Of a DNA stretch of 64,000 nucleotides, positions 28,620-39,674 are shown one piece after another. The stretch's first letter is position 1, and the number at the start of each line of letters is the position of its first letter. Source of the DNA: Mesorhizobium huakuii (GTDB lineage Bacteria > Pseudomonadota > Alphaproteobacteria > Rhizobiales > Rhizobiaceae). Below the pieces are notes generated by a model. It saw only the letters and a program-made list of their open reading frames with translations. It did not search any database and was not told the DNA's origin. The stretch is taken from contig NZ_BSNY01000027.1 in assembly GCF_030160235.1 (NCBI RefSeq), positions 186,001 through 250,000 of the forward strand, read 5' to 3'. The translations under genes were made by a program, and so were the position numbers.

Positions 28620-29483
28620 ATGTCTTATATCCGCCCCGCCCGCGCCCGCGTTTTCACCTTCGACCTCGGCTCGTTCAAGATCGCCGCCTTGCTCGACGCT
28701 GTCGATATCAGAGACAACCTCGCGGCAGCCTTCGCGGCCGGACAGCCGCCAGCCGAGGTGCATCAACTCGCGGTCTCCAACTTCATCGACCGGGATCGAT
28801 TCGAGCATTGTTTCATCCCGACGCTGATCGACACCGGATCCGAAAGGATCCTGTTCGACACCGGATGCGGCGATGAGGGCAGTTCACTCCTGGACTGCTT
28901 GCAGGACCTTGGGTTCGGGCCCGATGATATCGACGTGGTGGTCATCACCCACGGCCACCCGGACCACATCGGTGGGCTTGTCAGCAACGGCAGACCCGTT
29001 TTCAGCCGGGCACGCTATATGTTCGGCGCGGCTGAATTCGCTTTCTGGACCGAGGCAACAGCGGTGCGCGCGGCCAGGTTGGCCAACCGTGATCTGTTCC
29101 GCCGGATTTGCAGCGGGCTGGCCGACCGGACAACGTTCATAGCGCCTGGAGATGAGGTGCTGCCGGGTATCACAGCCATCGACGCATCAGGCCATTCCCC
29201 CGGCCTCCTGGCATTTCTCGTCGAAAGTGGCGGCCATCGATTGCTGATCTGGTCGGATGCGTTCCTGCACTATGTCGTGTCCATCCAGCATCCGGAGTGG
29301 CATGCGGATTTCGATGATGACAAGGAACGGGCGATCGAGACCCGCAAGCGTTTGCTGAAGATGGCGGCGGACCAGCGCCTGCTGGTCGCCGGCCATCACA
29401 TGCCGTTTCCGGGCCTGGGCTACATCGAATCGGTGAACGGTTCTTTTCGCTGGCTTCCGGTCAGCTATCAGCTGAACGTCTAG
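28620..29483 (+). CDS. MBL-fold metallo-hydrolase (AHL-lactonase-like)
   Basis: A 287-residue metallo-beta-lactamase fold protein with the dinuclear metal motif HGHPDH (H111, H113, D115, H116), DASGHSPG (later His), SDAF and a final His in AGHHMPFPG. Length and order resemble the lactonase branch (AttM/AiiB-like), but many unrelated esterases share it, so quorum quenching is only a possibility. There is no signal peptide. It sits alone on the plus strand between rnj and mce, both on the minus strand, so it looks inserted into an otherwise co-directional region. Confidence 0.82.
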   Translation: MSYIRPARARVFTFDLGSFKIAALLDAVDIRDNLAAAFAAGQPPAEVHQLAVSNFIDRDRFEHCFIPTLIDTGSERILFDTGCGDEGSSLLDCLQDLGFGPDDIDVVVITHGHPDHIGGLVSNGRPVFSRARYMFGAAEFAFWTEATAVRAARLANRDLFRRICSGLADRTTFIAPGDEVLPGITAIDASGHSPGLLAFLVESGGHRLLIWSDAFLHYVVSIQHPEWHADFDDDKERAIETRKRLLKMAADQRLLVAGHHMPFPGLGYIESVNGSFRWLPVSYQLNV

Positions 29484-29585
29484 AGCAATTCCAGGAAAAG
29501 TGTGAGCGGTTTTCCGTCAGGAATTGCGTCAGAACAAAGAGTTAGAGCGGTTCGCCGTTTCCATGAAACGGTGAAACGCTCTAGA
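29481..29585. repeat. Rhizobial-type palindromic intergenic repeat
   Basis: GCAATTCC (29485-29492) and GGAATTGC (29520-29527) enclose a GTGAGCGGTTTTCCGTC core. A second arm set, AGAGCGGTTCGCCGTTTC ... GAAACGGTGAAACGCTCT, follows to about 29582. It overlaps the stop codon of the MBL-fold gene and fills the gap to rnj. The core resembles the repeat at 8674-8718. Confidence 0.55.
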
Positions 29586-29605
29586 GCAGCAAACCGCCGC
29601 CACCA

Positions 29606-31276
29606 TCATCTGGTGACAAACACCGTCACCAGCGGTTTCTTGCCCCAGGCTTCGTTGGCGGCGCCGCGCACGGCGCGCCTTACCGCTTCCTGCACGAGGT
29701 CGAGATCCTTTCGCCGCTGGCGCGGAATCGAATCGACCGCGCCGACGGCCGCATCGATCATCAAATCCTCCAGCGTTTCGCCGCTGGCGTCTGCCTCGGC
29801 GACCCCAATGGCGACCAGGTCTGGATCGCCGGCCAGTTCATACTTGTCGTCGAGCACGACATTGACCGCGACATGGCCGGCAAAGGACAGTTTGCGCCGG
29901 TCGCGAATGCCCATCGCCTGGTCGGTGCCGATCAGATTGCCGTCCTTGTAGATGCGGCCGAACGGCACCTGGTCGATAATGGTCGCGGGGCCGGGAGCGA
30001 GCCGCAGCATGTCGCCGTCGCGCACCTGCGCCACCTGGCCGATGCCGGAGGTCGACATCAGCGAGCCCTGCGCCACCAGATGCGCCGCCTCGCCATGCAC
30101 GGGAACGCCGATCCTAGGGCGCACCCATTCATACATCTTGCGCAACTCGCTGCGCCGGGGATGGCCGGAGACGTGCACCAGCGCGTCGCCGTCCTCGATG
30201 ATCTTGATGCCGAGATCGATGAGGCGGTTCTTGATCTCGAGGATCGCCTTCTCGTTGCCGGGAATGGTGCGCGAGGAAAACACCACCGTATCGCCCGCCG
30301 TCAGCGACACCGATTTCATCTCGTCGCGCGACAGTTTCGCAAGTGCTGCCAGCGGCTCGCCCTGGCTGCCGGTGCAGATGATGACCAGGTTTTCGCGCGG
30401 GATGAAGCCGAAATCCTCCTCGGCAATGAATTCCGGCAGGCCGTCCATGTAGCCAAGCTCGTCGGCGACGTCGATGACGCGCTTCAGCGAGCGGCCGAGC
30501 ACCAGGCACTGGCGGCCTGCATCGCGCGCCGCCTTGGCGATGGAGACGATACGCCCCACATTGGAGGAGAAGGTGGTGACGGCAACCCGGCCGACGGCAC
30601 TCTGGATGACGCCCTTGAGCCCCTCCCCGACGGCGACTTCCGACGGCGATTCCCCTTCGCGCAGCGCATTGGTCGAATCGCAGATCAGCGCCAGCACGCC
30701 CTTGTCGCCATAGGCACGGAACCGCGCCTCGTCGGTCTTCGGCCCGATCGTCGGTTCCGGATCGATCTTCCAGTCGCCGGTGTGGATGACGGTGCCGGCC
30801 GGCGTGGTGATGGCCAGCGACATCGGCTCGGGGATCGAGTGGGCCACCGGAATGGCTTCGATCTCGAACGGACCGACGGTGAATTTCTCGCCGGCCCGGT
30901 AGATGGTCAGCGGAATCTTCGGTGCCCCTTGCTCGCCCTGCCGCTTGGCTTCCAGCAGCCCGGCGCTGAACGGCGTCATCCACACCGGCGCCTTCAGCCT
31001 CGGCCAGATGTCGAGCAGCGCGCCATAATGGTCCTCATGCGCGTGGGTGATGATGATGCCGCGCAGATTGGCTAGGTTCTCCTCGATGAAACGCGTGTCG
31101 GGCAGGATCAGGTCGACGCCCGGATGCGCCGCGTCGGGAAAGGTGACGCCGACATCGATGACGATCCATTCGCGCGCGCTCGGCGGGCCGTAGCCGTAGA
31201 GGGCGAAGTTCATGCCGATCTCGCCGACGCCGCCCAGCGGCACGAAGACGAGTTCGGCGTTTTCCGCTTTCGCCAT
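29606..31276 (-). CDS. rnj: Ribonuclease J
   Basis: A 556-residue metallo-beta-lactamase/beta-CASP RNase with the zinc motif HAHEDH (H78, H80, D82, H83), the conserved FSSRTIPGNEKAI region and HVSGHPRRSELRKMYEWVRP of the beta-CASP domain, plus a C-terminal domain. It acts as a 5' exonuclease and endonuclease in rRNA maturation and mRNA decay. It follows birA by 34 bases, so it may be a distal gene of the nuo transcript. Confidence 0.95.
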   Translation of the reverse strand: MAKAENAELVFVPLGGVGEIGMNFALYGYGPPSAREWIVIDVGVTFPDAAHPGVDLILPDTRFIEENLANLRGIIITHAHEDHYGALLDIWPRLKAPVWMTPFSAGLLEAKRQGEQGAPKIPLTIYRAGEKFTVGPFEIEAIPVAHSIPEPMSLAITTPAGTVIHTGDWKIDPEPTIGPKTDEARFRAYGDKGVLALICDSTNALREGESPSEVAVGEGLKGVIQSAVGRVAVTTFSSNVGRIVSIAKAARDAGRQCLVLGRSLKRVIDVADELGYMDGLPEFIAEEDFGFIPRENLVIICTGSQGEPLAALAKLSRDEMKSVSLTAGDTVVFSSRTIPGNEKAILEIKNRLIDLGIKIIEDGDALVHVSGHPRRSELRKMYEWVRPRIGVPVHGEAAHLVAQGSLMSTSGIGQVAQVRDGDMLRLAPGPATIIDQVPFGRIYKDGNLIGTDQAMGIRDRRKLSFAGHVAVNVVLDDKYELAGDPDLVAIGVAEADASGETLEDLMIDAAVGAVDSIPRQRRKDLDLVQEAVRRAVRGAANEAWGKKPLVTVFVTR

Positions 31277-31310
31277 GATTTTTCCCTTCCTGGCCCTCAG
31301 GCCAAGCCCA

Positions 31311-32132
31311 TTATATCTGAGCGGACGCGACCGCGCCGAAATGCACGTCGCCAGCCGCGATCGTCAGGACAGTGCCCTCATCGTCGCGGATCACGAAACG
31401 GCAGTCCTCGTCAATGGTTTCGAACACGCCACGCACCACATTACCGTCAATTCTGACGGCAACCTCGCCGCCAAGCCCCGCCGCGCGCGCCAACCAGCGC
31501 CGCCTGACGGCGGCAAGGCCGCGGCCTTCATCCCACAGCCGGGCATTCTCGCTCCAGGCATCGGACAACGCCAGGAACAGCGTTTCGGCATCGCATGTCG
31601 CGCCGAGAGCCTGCAGCGATGTCGCGGGATAAGGCAAATCCTTGGGATGCGCCACCACATTGACGCCGATGCCGACCGCCACCGCGAAACGGCCGCCCTC
31701 CAGTATCGCCGACTCGAGCAGGATACCCGCGAGCTTGGCGCCGGAGGCAAGCACGTCGTTCGGCCATTTCAACTCGAAACGGTTCTGTCCGTGGCTCGCG
31801 CCGTCGAGCCCGACGGCGATGCGGCCCTTCGGCACCACGGCATCCAGTGCATCGGCAAGCGACAGGCCGGCGACGAAACCCAGCGTCGCGGCCAGGCGAA
31901 GTTCACCGCCGGTGATGACAAGCAAGGTCGCCGCCAGATTGCCTTCAGGCGACACCCAGGCGCGGCCGCGCCGGCCACGCCCGCTTTCCTGCTTCTTGGA
32001 AACGACCCAAAGCCTGCCAGGGTCACCTGCCCTTGCGTGGTCAAGCGCCAACGTGTTGGTGGAACCGACGCTGTCATGGGCCTCGAGCCGGAACCCTTCC
32101 GACGTCGAGGTTGGAGCCAGCCGAAACGCCAT
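31311..32132 (-). CDS. birA: Biotin-[acetyl-CoA carboxylase] ligase
   Basis: A 273-residue biotin protein ligase that activates biotin with ATP and attaches it to carboxylase carrier domains. The biotinyl-AMP loop is GRGRRGRAW, with HDSVGSTNTLA upstream and LKWPNDVLASGAKLAGIL downstream, followed by the C-terminal domain (about 230-270). It lacks the N-terminal DNA-binding domain, so it is not a repressor. Start at 32132 is preferred because it gives MAFRLAPTS; an upstream ATG at 32168 would overlap nuoN. Together with nuoN and rnj it forms one run. Confidence 0.9.
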   Translation of the reverse strand: MAFRLAPTSTSEGFRLEAHDSVGSTNTLALDHARAGDPGRLWVVSKKQESGRGRRGRAWVSPEGNLAATLLVITGGELRLAATLGFVAGLSLADALDAVVPKGRIAVGLDGASHGQNRFELKWPNDVLASGAKLAGILLESAILEGGRFAVAVGIGVNVVAHPKDLPYPATSLQALGATCDAETLFLALSDAWSENARLWDEGRGLAAVRRRWLARAAGLGGEVAVRIDGNVVRGVFETIDEDCRFVIRDDEGTVLTIAAGDVHFGAVASAQI

Positions 32133-32136
32133 CCCG

Positions 32137-33573
32137 TCAGAAAAATGTCTTGGCGGCGGCTTCGGCATAGGTGCCGATCGGTCCGCCGATCAGCACATAG
32201 AACAGCACGAAGGCGCCGCAGACGCCAAGCACGACACGCAGTTCGCTGGCCATCGGCACGAAACCGCCGACCGGTTCGTCGAACCACATGATCTTGATGA
32301 TGCGCAGGTAGTAGTAAGCGCCCACCACCGAGGCCAGCACGCCGATGATCGCCAGCGCGTAGAGGTTGGCGTTGATGGCGGCGAGGAAGACATACCACTT
32401 CCCCCAGAAGCCGGCGAGCGGCGGGATGCCGGCCAGCGAGAACATCAGGATGGTGAGGATCGTCGCCATGATCGGATTGGTCGAGGACAGCCCGGCCAGG
32501 TCGCTGATCTGCTCGACATTGCCTTCCTTGCGCCGCATGGCGAGGATGAAGGCGAAGGTGCCGAGCGTCATGACCAGGTAGATGAGCATGTAGATGGCGA
32601 CGCCACGCACGCCGGCCTGGCTGTTGGCGGCGAGGCCGACCAGCGCGTAACCCATGTGACCGATCGAGGAATAGGCCATCAGCCGCTTGATGTTGGTCTG
32701 GCCGATCGCGGCAAAGGCGCCGAGCGCCATCGAGGCGACCGAGATGAAGACGATGATCTGCTGCCAGTCCGCGGCGATCGGCTTGAACGCACCCATGGTG
32801 ACGCGCACGATCAGCGCCATCGCCGCCATCTTGGGGGCGGCCGCCAGGAAGGCCGTCACCGGCGTCGGCGCGCCTTCATAGACGTCGGGCGTCCACATGT
32901 GGAACGGCACGGCCGAGATCTTGAAGGCCAGGCCAGCCAGCACGAAGACCAGGCCGAAAACGAGGCCGAGCTGCCGCTCGCCGCTGCCAAGTGCCGAGGC
33001 GATTTCCTGGAAGCCGGTGTTGCCGGTGTAGCCGTAGACCAGGCTGATACCGTAGAGCAGCATGCCCGACGACAGCGCGCCGAGGACGAAGTACTTCAGG
33101 CCGGCCTCGGTCGAACGCAGATTGTCGCGGTTGATCGCCGCCAGCACGTAGATGGCCAGCGACTGCAGTTCGAGGCCGAGATAGAGCCCGATCATGCCGT
33201 TGGCCGAGATCATCAGCATCATGCCGAGCGTGCACAGCAGGATCAGCACCGGATATTCGAACTTGTCGAAACGCTCCGCCTTGGCAAAGCGCATCGACAT
33301 GACGAGCGTCACCGCCGAGCCAACCAGTGCCAGCACCTTCATGAAACGGGAGAAGGGATCCTGGATGAAGGCGTTGCCATAGGCGCTGCCCTGCCCCGTG
33401 GAAAAGACCAGCCAGGCGCCGGCGACCACCAGCACGGCGACGGCAAGGCCGGTCACGGTATTGGCGGTGTTGGCGCGCGAATAGGCGCCGACCATCAGCA
33501 GCGCGAGCGCGCCGATGGCAAGGATCAGCTCGGGCGTCGAGAGCGACAGGCTGGAGAGAAGGTCCGGCGTCAT
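32137..33573 (-). CDS. nuoN: NADH-quinone oxidoreductase subunit N
   Basis: A 478-residue antiporter-like membrane subunit of complex I with about fourteen helices. Typical stretches are [39 protein letters not shown] and [12 protein letters not shown], with the key lysines of the proton channel. The ATG at 33573 follows nuoM by 19 bases. It is the last nuo gene and is only a few bases from birA. Confidence 0.96.
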   Translation of the reverse strand: MTPDLLSSLSLSTPELILAIGALALLMVGAYSRANTANTVTGLAVAVLVVAGAWLVFSTGQGSAYGNAFIQDPFSRFMKVLALVGSAVTLVMSMRFAKAERFDKFEYPVLILLCTLGMMLMISANGMIGLYLGLELQSLAIYVLAAINRDNLRSTEAGLKYFVLGALSSGMLLYGISLVYGYTGNTGFQEIASALGSGERQLGLVFGLVFVLAGLAFKISAVPFHMWTPDVYEGAPTPVTAFLAAAPKMAAMALIVRVTMGAFKPIAADWQQIIVFISVASMALGAFAAIGQTNIKRLMAYSSIGHMGYALVGLAANSQAGVRGVAIYMLIYLVMTLGTFAFILAMRRKEGNVEQISDLAGLSSTNPIMATILTILMFSLAGIPPLAGFWGKWYVFLAAINANLYALAIIGVLASVVGAYYYLRIIKIMWFDEPVGGFVPMASELRVVLGVCGAFVLFYVLIGGPIGTYAEAAAKTFF

Positions 33574-33592
33574 GGTTCGCAAAACCCCTGGG

Positions 33593-35098
33593 TCAGTTCG
33601 CCGCCGCGGTCTGCGCGGCGCCGATGGATGCGGTGACATTGGTGACGAGCGACTTGACCGACTGGGCCGTCGCGTCGAAGACGGGAGCGGGATAGACGCC
33701 GAAGAAGATGACCAGCAGGACCAGCGGGTAGATGATCACCTTCTCGCGCAGCGACAGGTCGAGCAACCCCTTCAGGCTGTCCTTGGTCAGCGCGCCGAAG
33801 ATCACCCGGCGGTAGAGCCAGAGCGCGTAGGCGGCCGACAGGATGACGCCGGTGGCGGCGAAGAACGCCACCCAGGTGTTGACCCGGAACACGCCGAGCA
33901 TGGTCAGGAACTCGCCGATGAAGCCCGATGTGCCCGGCAGGCCCACATTGGCCATGGTGAAGATCAGGAACACGGTGGCGTATTTCGGCATGTTGTTGAC
34001 CAGGCCGCCATAGGCAGCGATTTCACGCGTGTGCATGCGGTCATAGATGACGCCGACGCACAGGAACAGCGCGCCCGAGACGAGGCCGTGGCTGAGCATC
34101 TGGAAGATCGCGCCCTGCACGCCTTCCTGGTTCATGGCGAAGATGCCCATGGTGACGAAGCCCATATGGGCGACCGACGAATAGGCGATCAGCTTCTTCA
34201 TGTCCTCCTGCATCAGCGCCACCAGCGAGGTGTAGATGATGGCGACGACCGAGAGCGTGAAGACCAGCGGCGCGAACATTTCGGACGCCAGCGGAAACAT
34301 CGGCAAGGAGAAGCGCAGGAAACCGTACCCGCCCATCTTCAGGAGGATGCCGGCCAGGATCACCGAACCTGCCGTCGGCGCCTCGACGTGCGCGTCGGGC
34401 AGCCAGGTGTGCACCGGCCACATCGGCATCTTCACCGCGAAGGAGGCGAAGAAGGCAAGCCATAGCCAGGTCTGCATGTTGGCCGGGAAGCTGTGCGTCA
34501 ATAGCGTCGGGATGTCGGTCGTGCCGGACTGGAAGAACATCGCCATGATGGCGAGCAGCATCAGCACCGAACCGGCGAGCGTATAGAGGAAGAACTTGAA
34601 CGAGGCATAGACGCGCCGCTTGCCGCCCCACACGCCGATGATGATGAACATCGGGATCAGGCCGGCCTCGAAGAAAACGTAGAACAGCACGATGTCCAGC
34701 GCGCAGAACACGCCGATCATTAGCGTCTCGAGCAGCAGGAAGGCGATCATGTAGGCCTTGACGCGCTTGTCGATCGCTTCCCACGACGCCAGGATGCAGA
34801 GCGGCATCAGGAACGTCGTCAGGATGACGAACAGCATGGAAATGCCGTCGACGCCCATATGGTAGGAAATGCCAGAGTCGAGCCAGGCGAACTTCTCGAC
34901 GAACTGGAAGCCGGCCTGCGAATTGTCGAAGCCGGTCCAGATGAACAGCGAGACGATGAAGGTGAACGTCGTCGTCAACAGCGCGATGGCGCGGATGTTG
35001 CGGCGCGCGTTTTCGCTGTCATCCCTGATGAACAGGATCAGCAGCGCACCAACCAGCGGCAGGAAGGTGACCAGCGAGAGGATTGGCCAGGCGGTCAT
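33593..35098 (-). CDS. nuoM: NADH-quinone oxidoreductase subunit M
   Basis: A 501-residue antiporter-like subunit of complex I with about fourteen helices. Conserved pieces include [33 protein letters not shown] and [12 protein letters not shown]. It takes part in proton pumping. Start and nuoL stop share a base (TGATG), indicating coupled translation. Confidence 0.96.
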   Translation of the reverse strand: MTAWPILSLVTFLPLVGALLILFIRDDSENARRNIRAIALLTTTFTFIVSLFIWTGFDNSQAGFQFVEKFAWLDSGISYHMGVDGISMLFVILTTFLMPLCILASWEAIDKRVKAYMIAFLLLETLMIGVFCALDIVLFYVFFEAGLIPMFIIIGVWGGKRRVYASFKFFLYTLAGSVLMLLAIMAMFFQSGTTDIPTLLTHSFPANMQTWLWLAFFASFAVKMPMWPVHTWLPDAHVEAPTAGSVILAGILLKMGGYGFLRFSLPMFPLASEMFAPLVFTLSVVAIIYTSLVALMQEDMKKLIAYSSVAHMGFVTMGIFAMNQEGVQGAIFQMLSHGLVSGALFLCVGVIYDRMHTREIAAYGGLVNNMPKYATVFLIFTMANVGLPGTSGFIGEFLTMLGVFRVNTWVAFFAATGVILSAAYALWLYRRVIFGALTKDSLKGLLDLSLREKVIIYPLVLLVIFFGVYPAPVFDATAQSVKSLVTNVTASIGAAQTAAAN

Positions 35099-37071
35099 CA
35101 GAGCATCATCCAGGTGACGAGTGCGGCAACGCCGATCAGCATGGCGAAGGCATAGTGGTAGAGGTAGCCGGTCTGCAGCTTGACGACGCGGTTGGTGACA
35201 TCGACGACACGCGCCGAAATGCCATCCGGCCCGAGCCCGTCGATGACGGTACCGTCACCGGTCTTCCACAGGAAATGGCCGAGGCGCTTGGCGGGCCGCA
35301 CGAACAGGAAGTCGTAGAGCTCGTCGAAATACCACTTGTTGAGCAGGAAGGCGTAGAGCCCGCGATGCTGAGCGGCGAGATTGACGGGCATTTCCGGCGA
35401 GCGGATGTAGAACTTCCAGGCGAGCGCGAAGCCGATCAGCATGGCGATGAAGGGCGACAGTTCGACCCACAGCGGCAGTTCGTGGATCTCGTGCAGGATG
35501 TGATTGTCCGGCAGCGTGAACAGCGACGCCTTCCAGAACTCGGCATAGCCTTCGCCGATGAACGAGCTGTGGAAGATGATGCCGGCAAACAGCGCGCCGG
35601 CGGCCAGCACGAACAGCGGCACCAGCATCACCGGTGGCGATTCATGCACATGGTGCATCACCTCATGGCTCGCCCGCGGCTTGCCGTGGAAGGTCATGAA
35701 GATCAGGCGCCAGGAATAGAACGAGGTGAAGCAGGCGGCGATGACCAGCAGGATGAAGGCGATGCCGGCGACCGAATTGTGGCCGGCAAAGGCGCTCTCG
35801 ATGATGGCGTCCTTGGAGAAGAAGCCGGCGGTGCCGATCACGGTCACCGGAATGCCGACGCCGGTCAGCGCCAGCGTGCCGATCACCATCATCCAGTAGG
35901 TGGTCGGGATCAGCTTGCGCAGGCCGCCCATCTTGCGCATGTCCTGCTCGTCGGAGACGGCATGGATGACCGAGCCCGAGCCGAGGAACAGCAGCGCCTT
36001 GAAGAAGGCATGCGTGAACAGATGGAAGATCGCCGCGCCATAGGCGCCGACGCCGAGCGCCACGAACATGTAGCCGAGCTGCGAGCAGGTCGAATAGGCA
36101 ATGACGCGCTTGATGTCGTTCTGGACCAGACCGACTGTGGCCGCGAAGAAGGCGGTGGAGGCGCCGATGAAGGTCACCACGGTCAGCGCCGAATGCGACA
36201 GTTCGAACAGCGGCGACAGCCGCGCCAGCATGAACACGCCCGCCGTCACCATGGTGGCGGCATGGATGAGAGCCGAGACCGGCGTCGGGCCTTCCATGGC
36301 GTCCGGCAGCCAGGTGTGCAACGGCACCTGCGCCGACTTGCCCATGGCGCCCATGAACAGGAGCAGGCACACGACGGTCATGGCGGCCTGCTTGTCCAGC
36401 GCCTGGCCGAGGAAGGTCAGCACGGCAGCACCATGCGGCGCGCCTTCGGCCGGAATGAACGTCGCCGCATTGGCGAAGATGGTGCCGAGGTTGACCGAGC
36501 CGAACAGCACGAACACGCCGAAAATACCGAGCGCGAAGCCGAAATCGCCGACGCGGTTGACGACGAAGGCCTTGATGGCCGCGGCATTGGCCGACGGCTT
36601 CTTGTACCAGAAGCCGATCAGCAGGTAGGAGGCAAGGCCCACCCCTTCCCAGCCGAAGAACATCTGCACCAGGTTGTCGGCCGTCACCAGCATCAGCATG
36701 GCGAAGGTGAACAGCGACAGATAGGCGAAGAAGCGCGGCCGGTTCGGATCGTGGTGCATGTAGCCGATCGAATAGATGTGAACCAGCGCCGACACGGTGT
36801 TGACCACCACCAGCATCACCACCGTCAGCGTGTCGATGCGCAGCGCCCAGGAGACGTCCAGCCCGCCGGACTGGATCCAGTGCAGCACCGGCACGGTGAA
36901 CACCTCGCCATGGCCGAAACCGACGCTGAAGAAGGCGACCCACGACAGCACAGCCGAAATCACCAGGAAGCCGGAGGTGATGTATTCGGACGCCTTGGCG
37001 CCGAGCGACGTGCCGAACAGGCCGACGATCAGGAAGCCGAGCAGTGGAAGGAAGACGATGGCCTGATACAT
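35098..37071 (-). CDS. nuoL: NADH-quinone oxidoreductase subunit L
   Basis: A 657-residue subunit with about sixteen helices including the long lateral helix at the C-terminus. Conserved segments are [43 protein letters not shown] and [12 protein letters not shown]. It is the terminal proton-pumping subunit. The spacing to nuoK is 10 bases. Confidence 0.96.
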   Translation of the reverse strand: MYQAIVFLPLLGFLIVGLFGTSLGAKASEYITSGFLVISAVLSWVAFFSVGFGHGEVFTVPVLHWIQSGGLDVSWALRIDTLTVVMLVVVNTVSALVHIYSIGYMHHDPNRPRFFAYLSLFTFAMLMLVTADNLVQMFFGWEGVGLASYLLIGFWYKKPSANAAAIKAFVVNRVGDFGFALGIFGVFVLFGSVNLGTIFANAATFIPAEGAPHGAAVLTFLGQALDKQAAMTVVCLLLFMGAMGKSAQVPLHTWLPDAMEGPTPVSALIHAATMVTAGVFMLARLSPLFELSHSALTVVTFIGASTAFFAATVGLVQNDIKRVIAYSTCSQLGYMFVALGVGAYGAAIFHLFTHAFFKALLFLGSGSVIHAVSDEQDMRKMGGLRKLIPTTYWMMVIGTLALTGVGIPVTVIGTAGFFSKDAIIESAFAGHNSVAGIAFILLVIAACFTSFYSWRLIFMTFHGKPRASHEVMHHVHESPPVMLVPLFVLAAGALFAGIIFHSSFIGEGYAEFWKASLFTLPDNHILHEIHELPLWVELSPFIAMLIGFALAWKFYIRSPEMPVNLAAQHRGLYAFLLNKWYFDELYDFLFVRPAKRLGHFLWKTGDGTVIDGLGPDGISARVVDVTNRVVKLQTGYLYHYAFAMLIGVAALVTWMML

Positions 37072-37081
37072 GGTGGTTCCG

Positions 37082-37390
37082 TCAACCCTTCATCATGTTC
37101 ACGTCTTCGACCGCGATCGAGCCGCGGTTGCGGAAGAAGACGACGAGAATGGCAAGTCCGATGGCCGCTTCAGCCGCCGCGACCGTCAGCACGAACAGCG
37201 CGAACACCTGGCCGACCAGATCGCCGAGCGCCGCCGAAAAGGCGACGAAGTTGATGTTGACCGCAAGCAGGATCAGCTCGACCGACATCAGGATGACGAT
37301 GACGTTCTTGCGGTTCAGGAAGATGCCGAACACGCCGAGCGTGAACAGGATCGCCGATACGGTCAGATAATGTGCGATGCCGACGACCAT
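37082..37390 (-). CDS. nuoK: NADH-quinone oxidoreductase subunit K
   Basis: A 102-residue three-helix membrane subunit. It carries the conserved acidic residues of the proton path in [17 protein letters not shown] and ends with [19 protein letters not shown]. It lies one base downstream of nuoJ. Length is exactly typical. Confidence 0.96.
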   Translation of the reverse strand: MVVGIAHYLTVSAILFTLGVFGIFLNRKNVIVILMSVELILLAVNINFVAFSAALGDLVGQVFALFVLTVAAAEAAIGLAILVVFFRNRGSIAVEDVNMMKG

Positions 37391-37391
37391 C

Positions 37392-38012
37392 TCAGACTCC
37401 TTCGCCCGACTTGACCTTGCGGATTTCCATGCCGGTGGCCGGCGTGCGGCCGACCTGGGCTGCGATCGACTGCCGCTTGACCCCTTCCTTGTGGCGCAGC
37501 GTCAGCACGATGGCGCCGATCATGGCAACCAGCAGGATGAGGCCCGAAATCTGGAAGTAGTAGAGGTAGTCGGTATAGAGGATGTCGCCGAGCGCGGCCG
37601 TGTTCGAGCGCGTGGCGAGATCGGGGATCGGCTTGGACACCGTCGCGGCCAGCTTCGGCGCGAATGTGTAGCCGCCCAGCACGACGATCAGCTCCGCCGC
37701 CAGGATCAGCCCGACCAGCGCGCCGATCGGCGCGTATTGCAGGGCGCCCTCTTTCATTTCGGCGAAGTCGACGTCGAGCATCATGACGACGAACAGGAAC
37801 AGCACCATGACCGCGCCGACATAGACGACGAGCAGGATCATCGCCAGGAATTCGGCGCCGGTCAGCATGAACAGGCCGGCGGCGTTGAAGAAGGTCAGGA
37901 TCAGGAACAGCACCGAATGCACGGGGTTGCGCGATGAAATGACCATGAACGCCGACGCCACGGCGACAAAGGCGAAGAGGTAGAAGAAGGCCGCCTCTAG
38001 TCCACTCAGCAT
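37392..38012 (-). CDS. nuoJ: NADH-quinone oxidoreductase subunit J
   Basis: A 206-residue subunit with five helices; the hallmark [18 protein letters not shown] is present. The ATG at 38012 is chosen because it gives [13 protein letters not shown]; earlier in-frame codons lie in the structured nuoI-nuoJ gap. It helps link the quinone site to the antiporter arm. Confidence 0.95.
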   Translation of the reverse strand: MLSGLEAAFFYLFAFVAVASAFMVISSRNPVHSVLFLILTFFNAAGLFMLTGAEFLAMILLVVYVGAVMVLFLFVVMMLDVDFAEMKEGALQYAPIGALVGLILAAELIVVLGGYTFAPKLAATVSKPIPDLATRSNTAALGDILYTDYLYYFQISGLILLVAMIGAIVLTLRHKEGVKRQSIAAQVGRTPATGMEIRKVKSGEGV

Positions 38013-38137
38013 TGGGGTTCCCCCGGGTTCCTGTCCAAACAGGACGCTCGTCCTGTTTGATTTTTGCGACCGCCTCCGGTCGGCAAGTTTCGTTGTGTCC
38101 TTAGACGAGGCCCCTCGCCTCGTCCATGCGTCAAATA
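38013..38137. other. Hairpin-rich nuoI-nuoJ spacer
   Basis: This is the longest gap inside the nuo operon. It contains CAAACAGGAC/GTCCTGTTTG (38036-38059, 10-bp stem with a 4-base loop, followed on the plus strand by ATTTTT) and GACGAGGC/GCCTCGTC (38104-38124). On the minus strand these could modulate read-through or mRNA processing between nuoI and nuoJ. Confidence 0.6.
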
Positions 38138-38629
38138 TCAGCGGTACGGCGCATCCAGCGAGATGTTGCGCGCCAGTTCGCGCTCCCACCGGTCGCCATT
38201 CGCCAGCAGCTTGTCCTTGTCGTAGTAGAGCTCCTCGCGCGTTTCCGTCGCGAACTCGAAATTCGGCCCCTCGACGATGGCGTCGACCGGGCAGGCCTCC
38301 TGGCAGAAGCCGCAATAGATGCACTTCACCATGTCGATGTCGTAACGCACCGTGCGGCGCGTGCCGTCATTGCGGCGCGGGCCGGCCTCGATGGTGATGG
38401 CCTGCGCCGGGCAGATCGCCTCGCACAATTTGCAGGCGATGCAGCGTTCCTCGCCATTGGGATAGCGGCGCAGCGCATGCTCGCCCCGGAAGCGCGGGCT
38501 GGTCGGCCCCTTCTCGTGCGGATAGTTGATCGTCTCCTTCGGCGCGAAGAACTGGCGCATCGACAGGAAGAAGGCGCTGACGAAATCCTGCAGCAGCAGC
38601 GATTTTGCGGCCTGGGACAAAGCGGACAT
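38138..38629 (-). CDS. nuoI: NADH-quinone oxidoreductase subunit I
   Basis: A 163-residue peripheral-arm subunit carrying two [4Fe-4S] clusters (N6a and N6b): [12 protein letters not shown] and [12 protein letters not shown], each C-x2-C-x2-C-x3-C. The N-terminal helix attaches it to the membrane arm. The start overlaps the nuoH stop by one base (TGATG). Confidence 0.96.
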   Translation of the reverse strand: MSALSQAAKSLLLQDFVSAFFLSMRQFFAPKETINYPHEKGPTSPRFRGEHALRRYPNGEERCIACKLCEAICPAQAITIEAGPRRNDGTRRTVRYDIDMVKCIYCGFCQEACPVDAIVEGPNFEFATETREELYYDKDKLLANGDRWERELARNISLDAPYR

Positions 38630-39672
38630 CACGCAAACCCCGTGATCTTGAGGAAGGCTGCGGTGGCGACCACCATGAACAGCGAGATCGGCAGGAACAC
38701 TTTCCAGCCCAGCCGCATCAGCTGGTCGTAGCGGTAGCGCGGCACGAAGGCCTTCACCATGGAGATGCCGAAGAACACGAAGCAGACCTTCAGCACGAAC
38801 CAGATGACGCCGGGCACCCAGGTAAAGGGCGCGAAGTCGAAGGGCGGCAGCCATCCGCCAAGGAACAGGATGGTGGCCAGCGCGCACATCAGGACGATCG
38901 CGACATACTCGCCGAGGAAGAACAGCAGGAACGGCGTCGACGAATATTCGACCATATGGCCGGCGACCAGTTCCGATTCGGCTTCGACAAGGTCGAAAGG
39001 CGGCCGGTTCGTCTCGGCGAGCGCCGAGATGAAGAAGATGATGAACATCGGGAACAGCGCCAGCCAGTTCCAGTCGAGGAAGGTGTTGGGCAGGCCAAGC
39101 CGCGTGCCAAGCCCGCCCTGCTGCGACAGCACGATATCGCTGAGGTTGAGCGAGCCGGCGGTGAGCAGCACGGTGACGATGACGAAGCCGATCGAGACTT
39201 CGTAGGACACCATCTGCGCGGCCGAACGCAGCGCGCCGAGGAACGGATATTTCGAGTTGGACGCCCAGCCGCCCATGATCACGCCATAGACCTCGAGCGA
39301 GGAGATGGCGAAGACATAGAGGATGCCGACATTGACGTTGGCGATCGCCCAGCCCTGGTTGACCGGAATGACCGCCCAGGCCGAGATCGCCAGCACCGCC
39401 GACACCAGCGGCGCCAGAAGGAACACGCCCTTGTTGGCACCGGACGGGATGACCGGTTCCTTGAAGACGAATTTCAACAGATCGGCGAAGGCCTGCAGCG
39501 TGCCCCAGGGGCCGACGACGTTCGGACCACGGCGCAACTGCACGGCAGCCCAGATCTTGCGGTCGGCGTAGAGGATGTAGGCCACGAAGATCAGCAGCAC
39601 CACGATCAGCACGACTGACTTCAGAAGGATCAGCAGCGCCGGCAGCACGTAGAAGGAGAAGAAGGTGTCCAT
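38629..39672 (-). CDS. nuoH: NADH-quinone oxidoreductase subunit H
   Basis: A 347-residue membrane subunit forming the quinone-binding heel. Conserved pieces are [14 protein letters not shown], the E-rich loop [20 protein letters not shown] and [10 protein letters not shown]. The ATG at 39672 starts the normal [11 protein letters not shown]. It starts 2 bases after nuoG. Confidence 0.96.
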   Translation of the reverse strand: MDTFFSFYVLPALLILLKSVVLIVVLLIFVAYILYADRKIWAAVQLRRGPNVVGPWGTLQAFADLLKFVFKEPVIPSGANKGVFLLAPLVSAVLAISAWAVIPVNQGWAIANVNVGILYVFAISSLEVYGVIMGGWASNSKYPFLGALRSAAQMVSYEVSIGFVIVTVLLTAGSLNLSDIVLSQQGGLGTRLGLPNTFLDWNWLALFPMFIIFFISALAETNRPPFDLVEAESELVAGHMVEYSSTPFLLFFLGEYVAIVLMCALATILFLGGWLPPFDFAPFTWVPGVIWFVLKVCFVFFGISMVKAFVPRYRYDQLMRLGWKVFLPISLFMVVATAAFLKITGFA

Positions 39673-39674
39673 GC

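Noticed and set aside
31642-33636. Long plus-strand frame of 664 codons
   Set aside because: It is the antisense shadow of birA and nuoN; composition is Arg/His/Gln-rich and low-complexity, as expected from GC-rich codons.
35083-37254. Plus-strand frame of 723 codons
   Set aside because: Antisense shadow of nuoL; the nuoL protein is clear and the opposite frame shows no domain.
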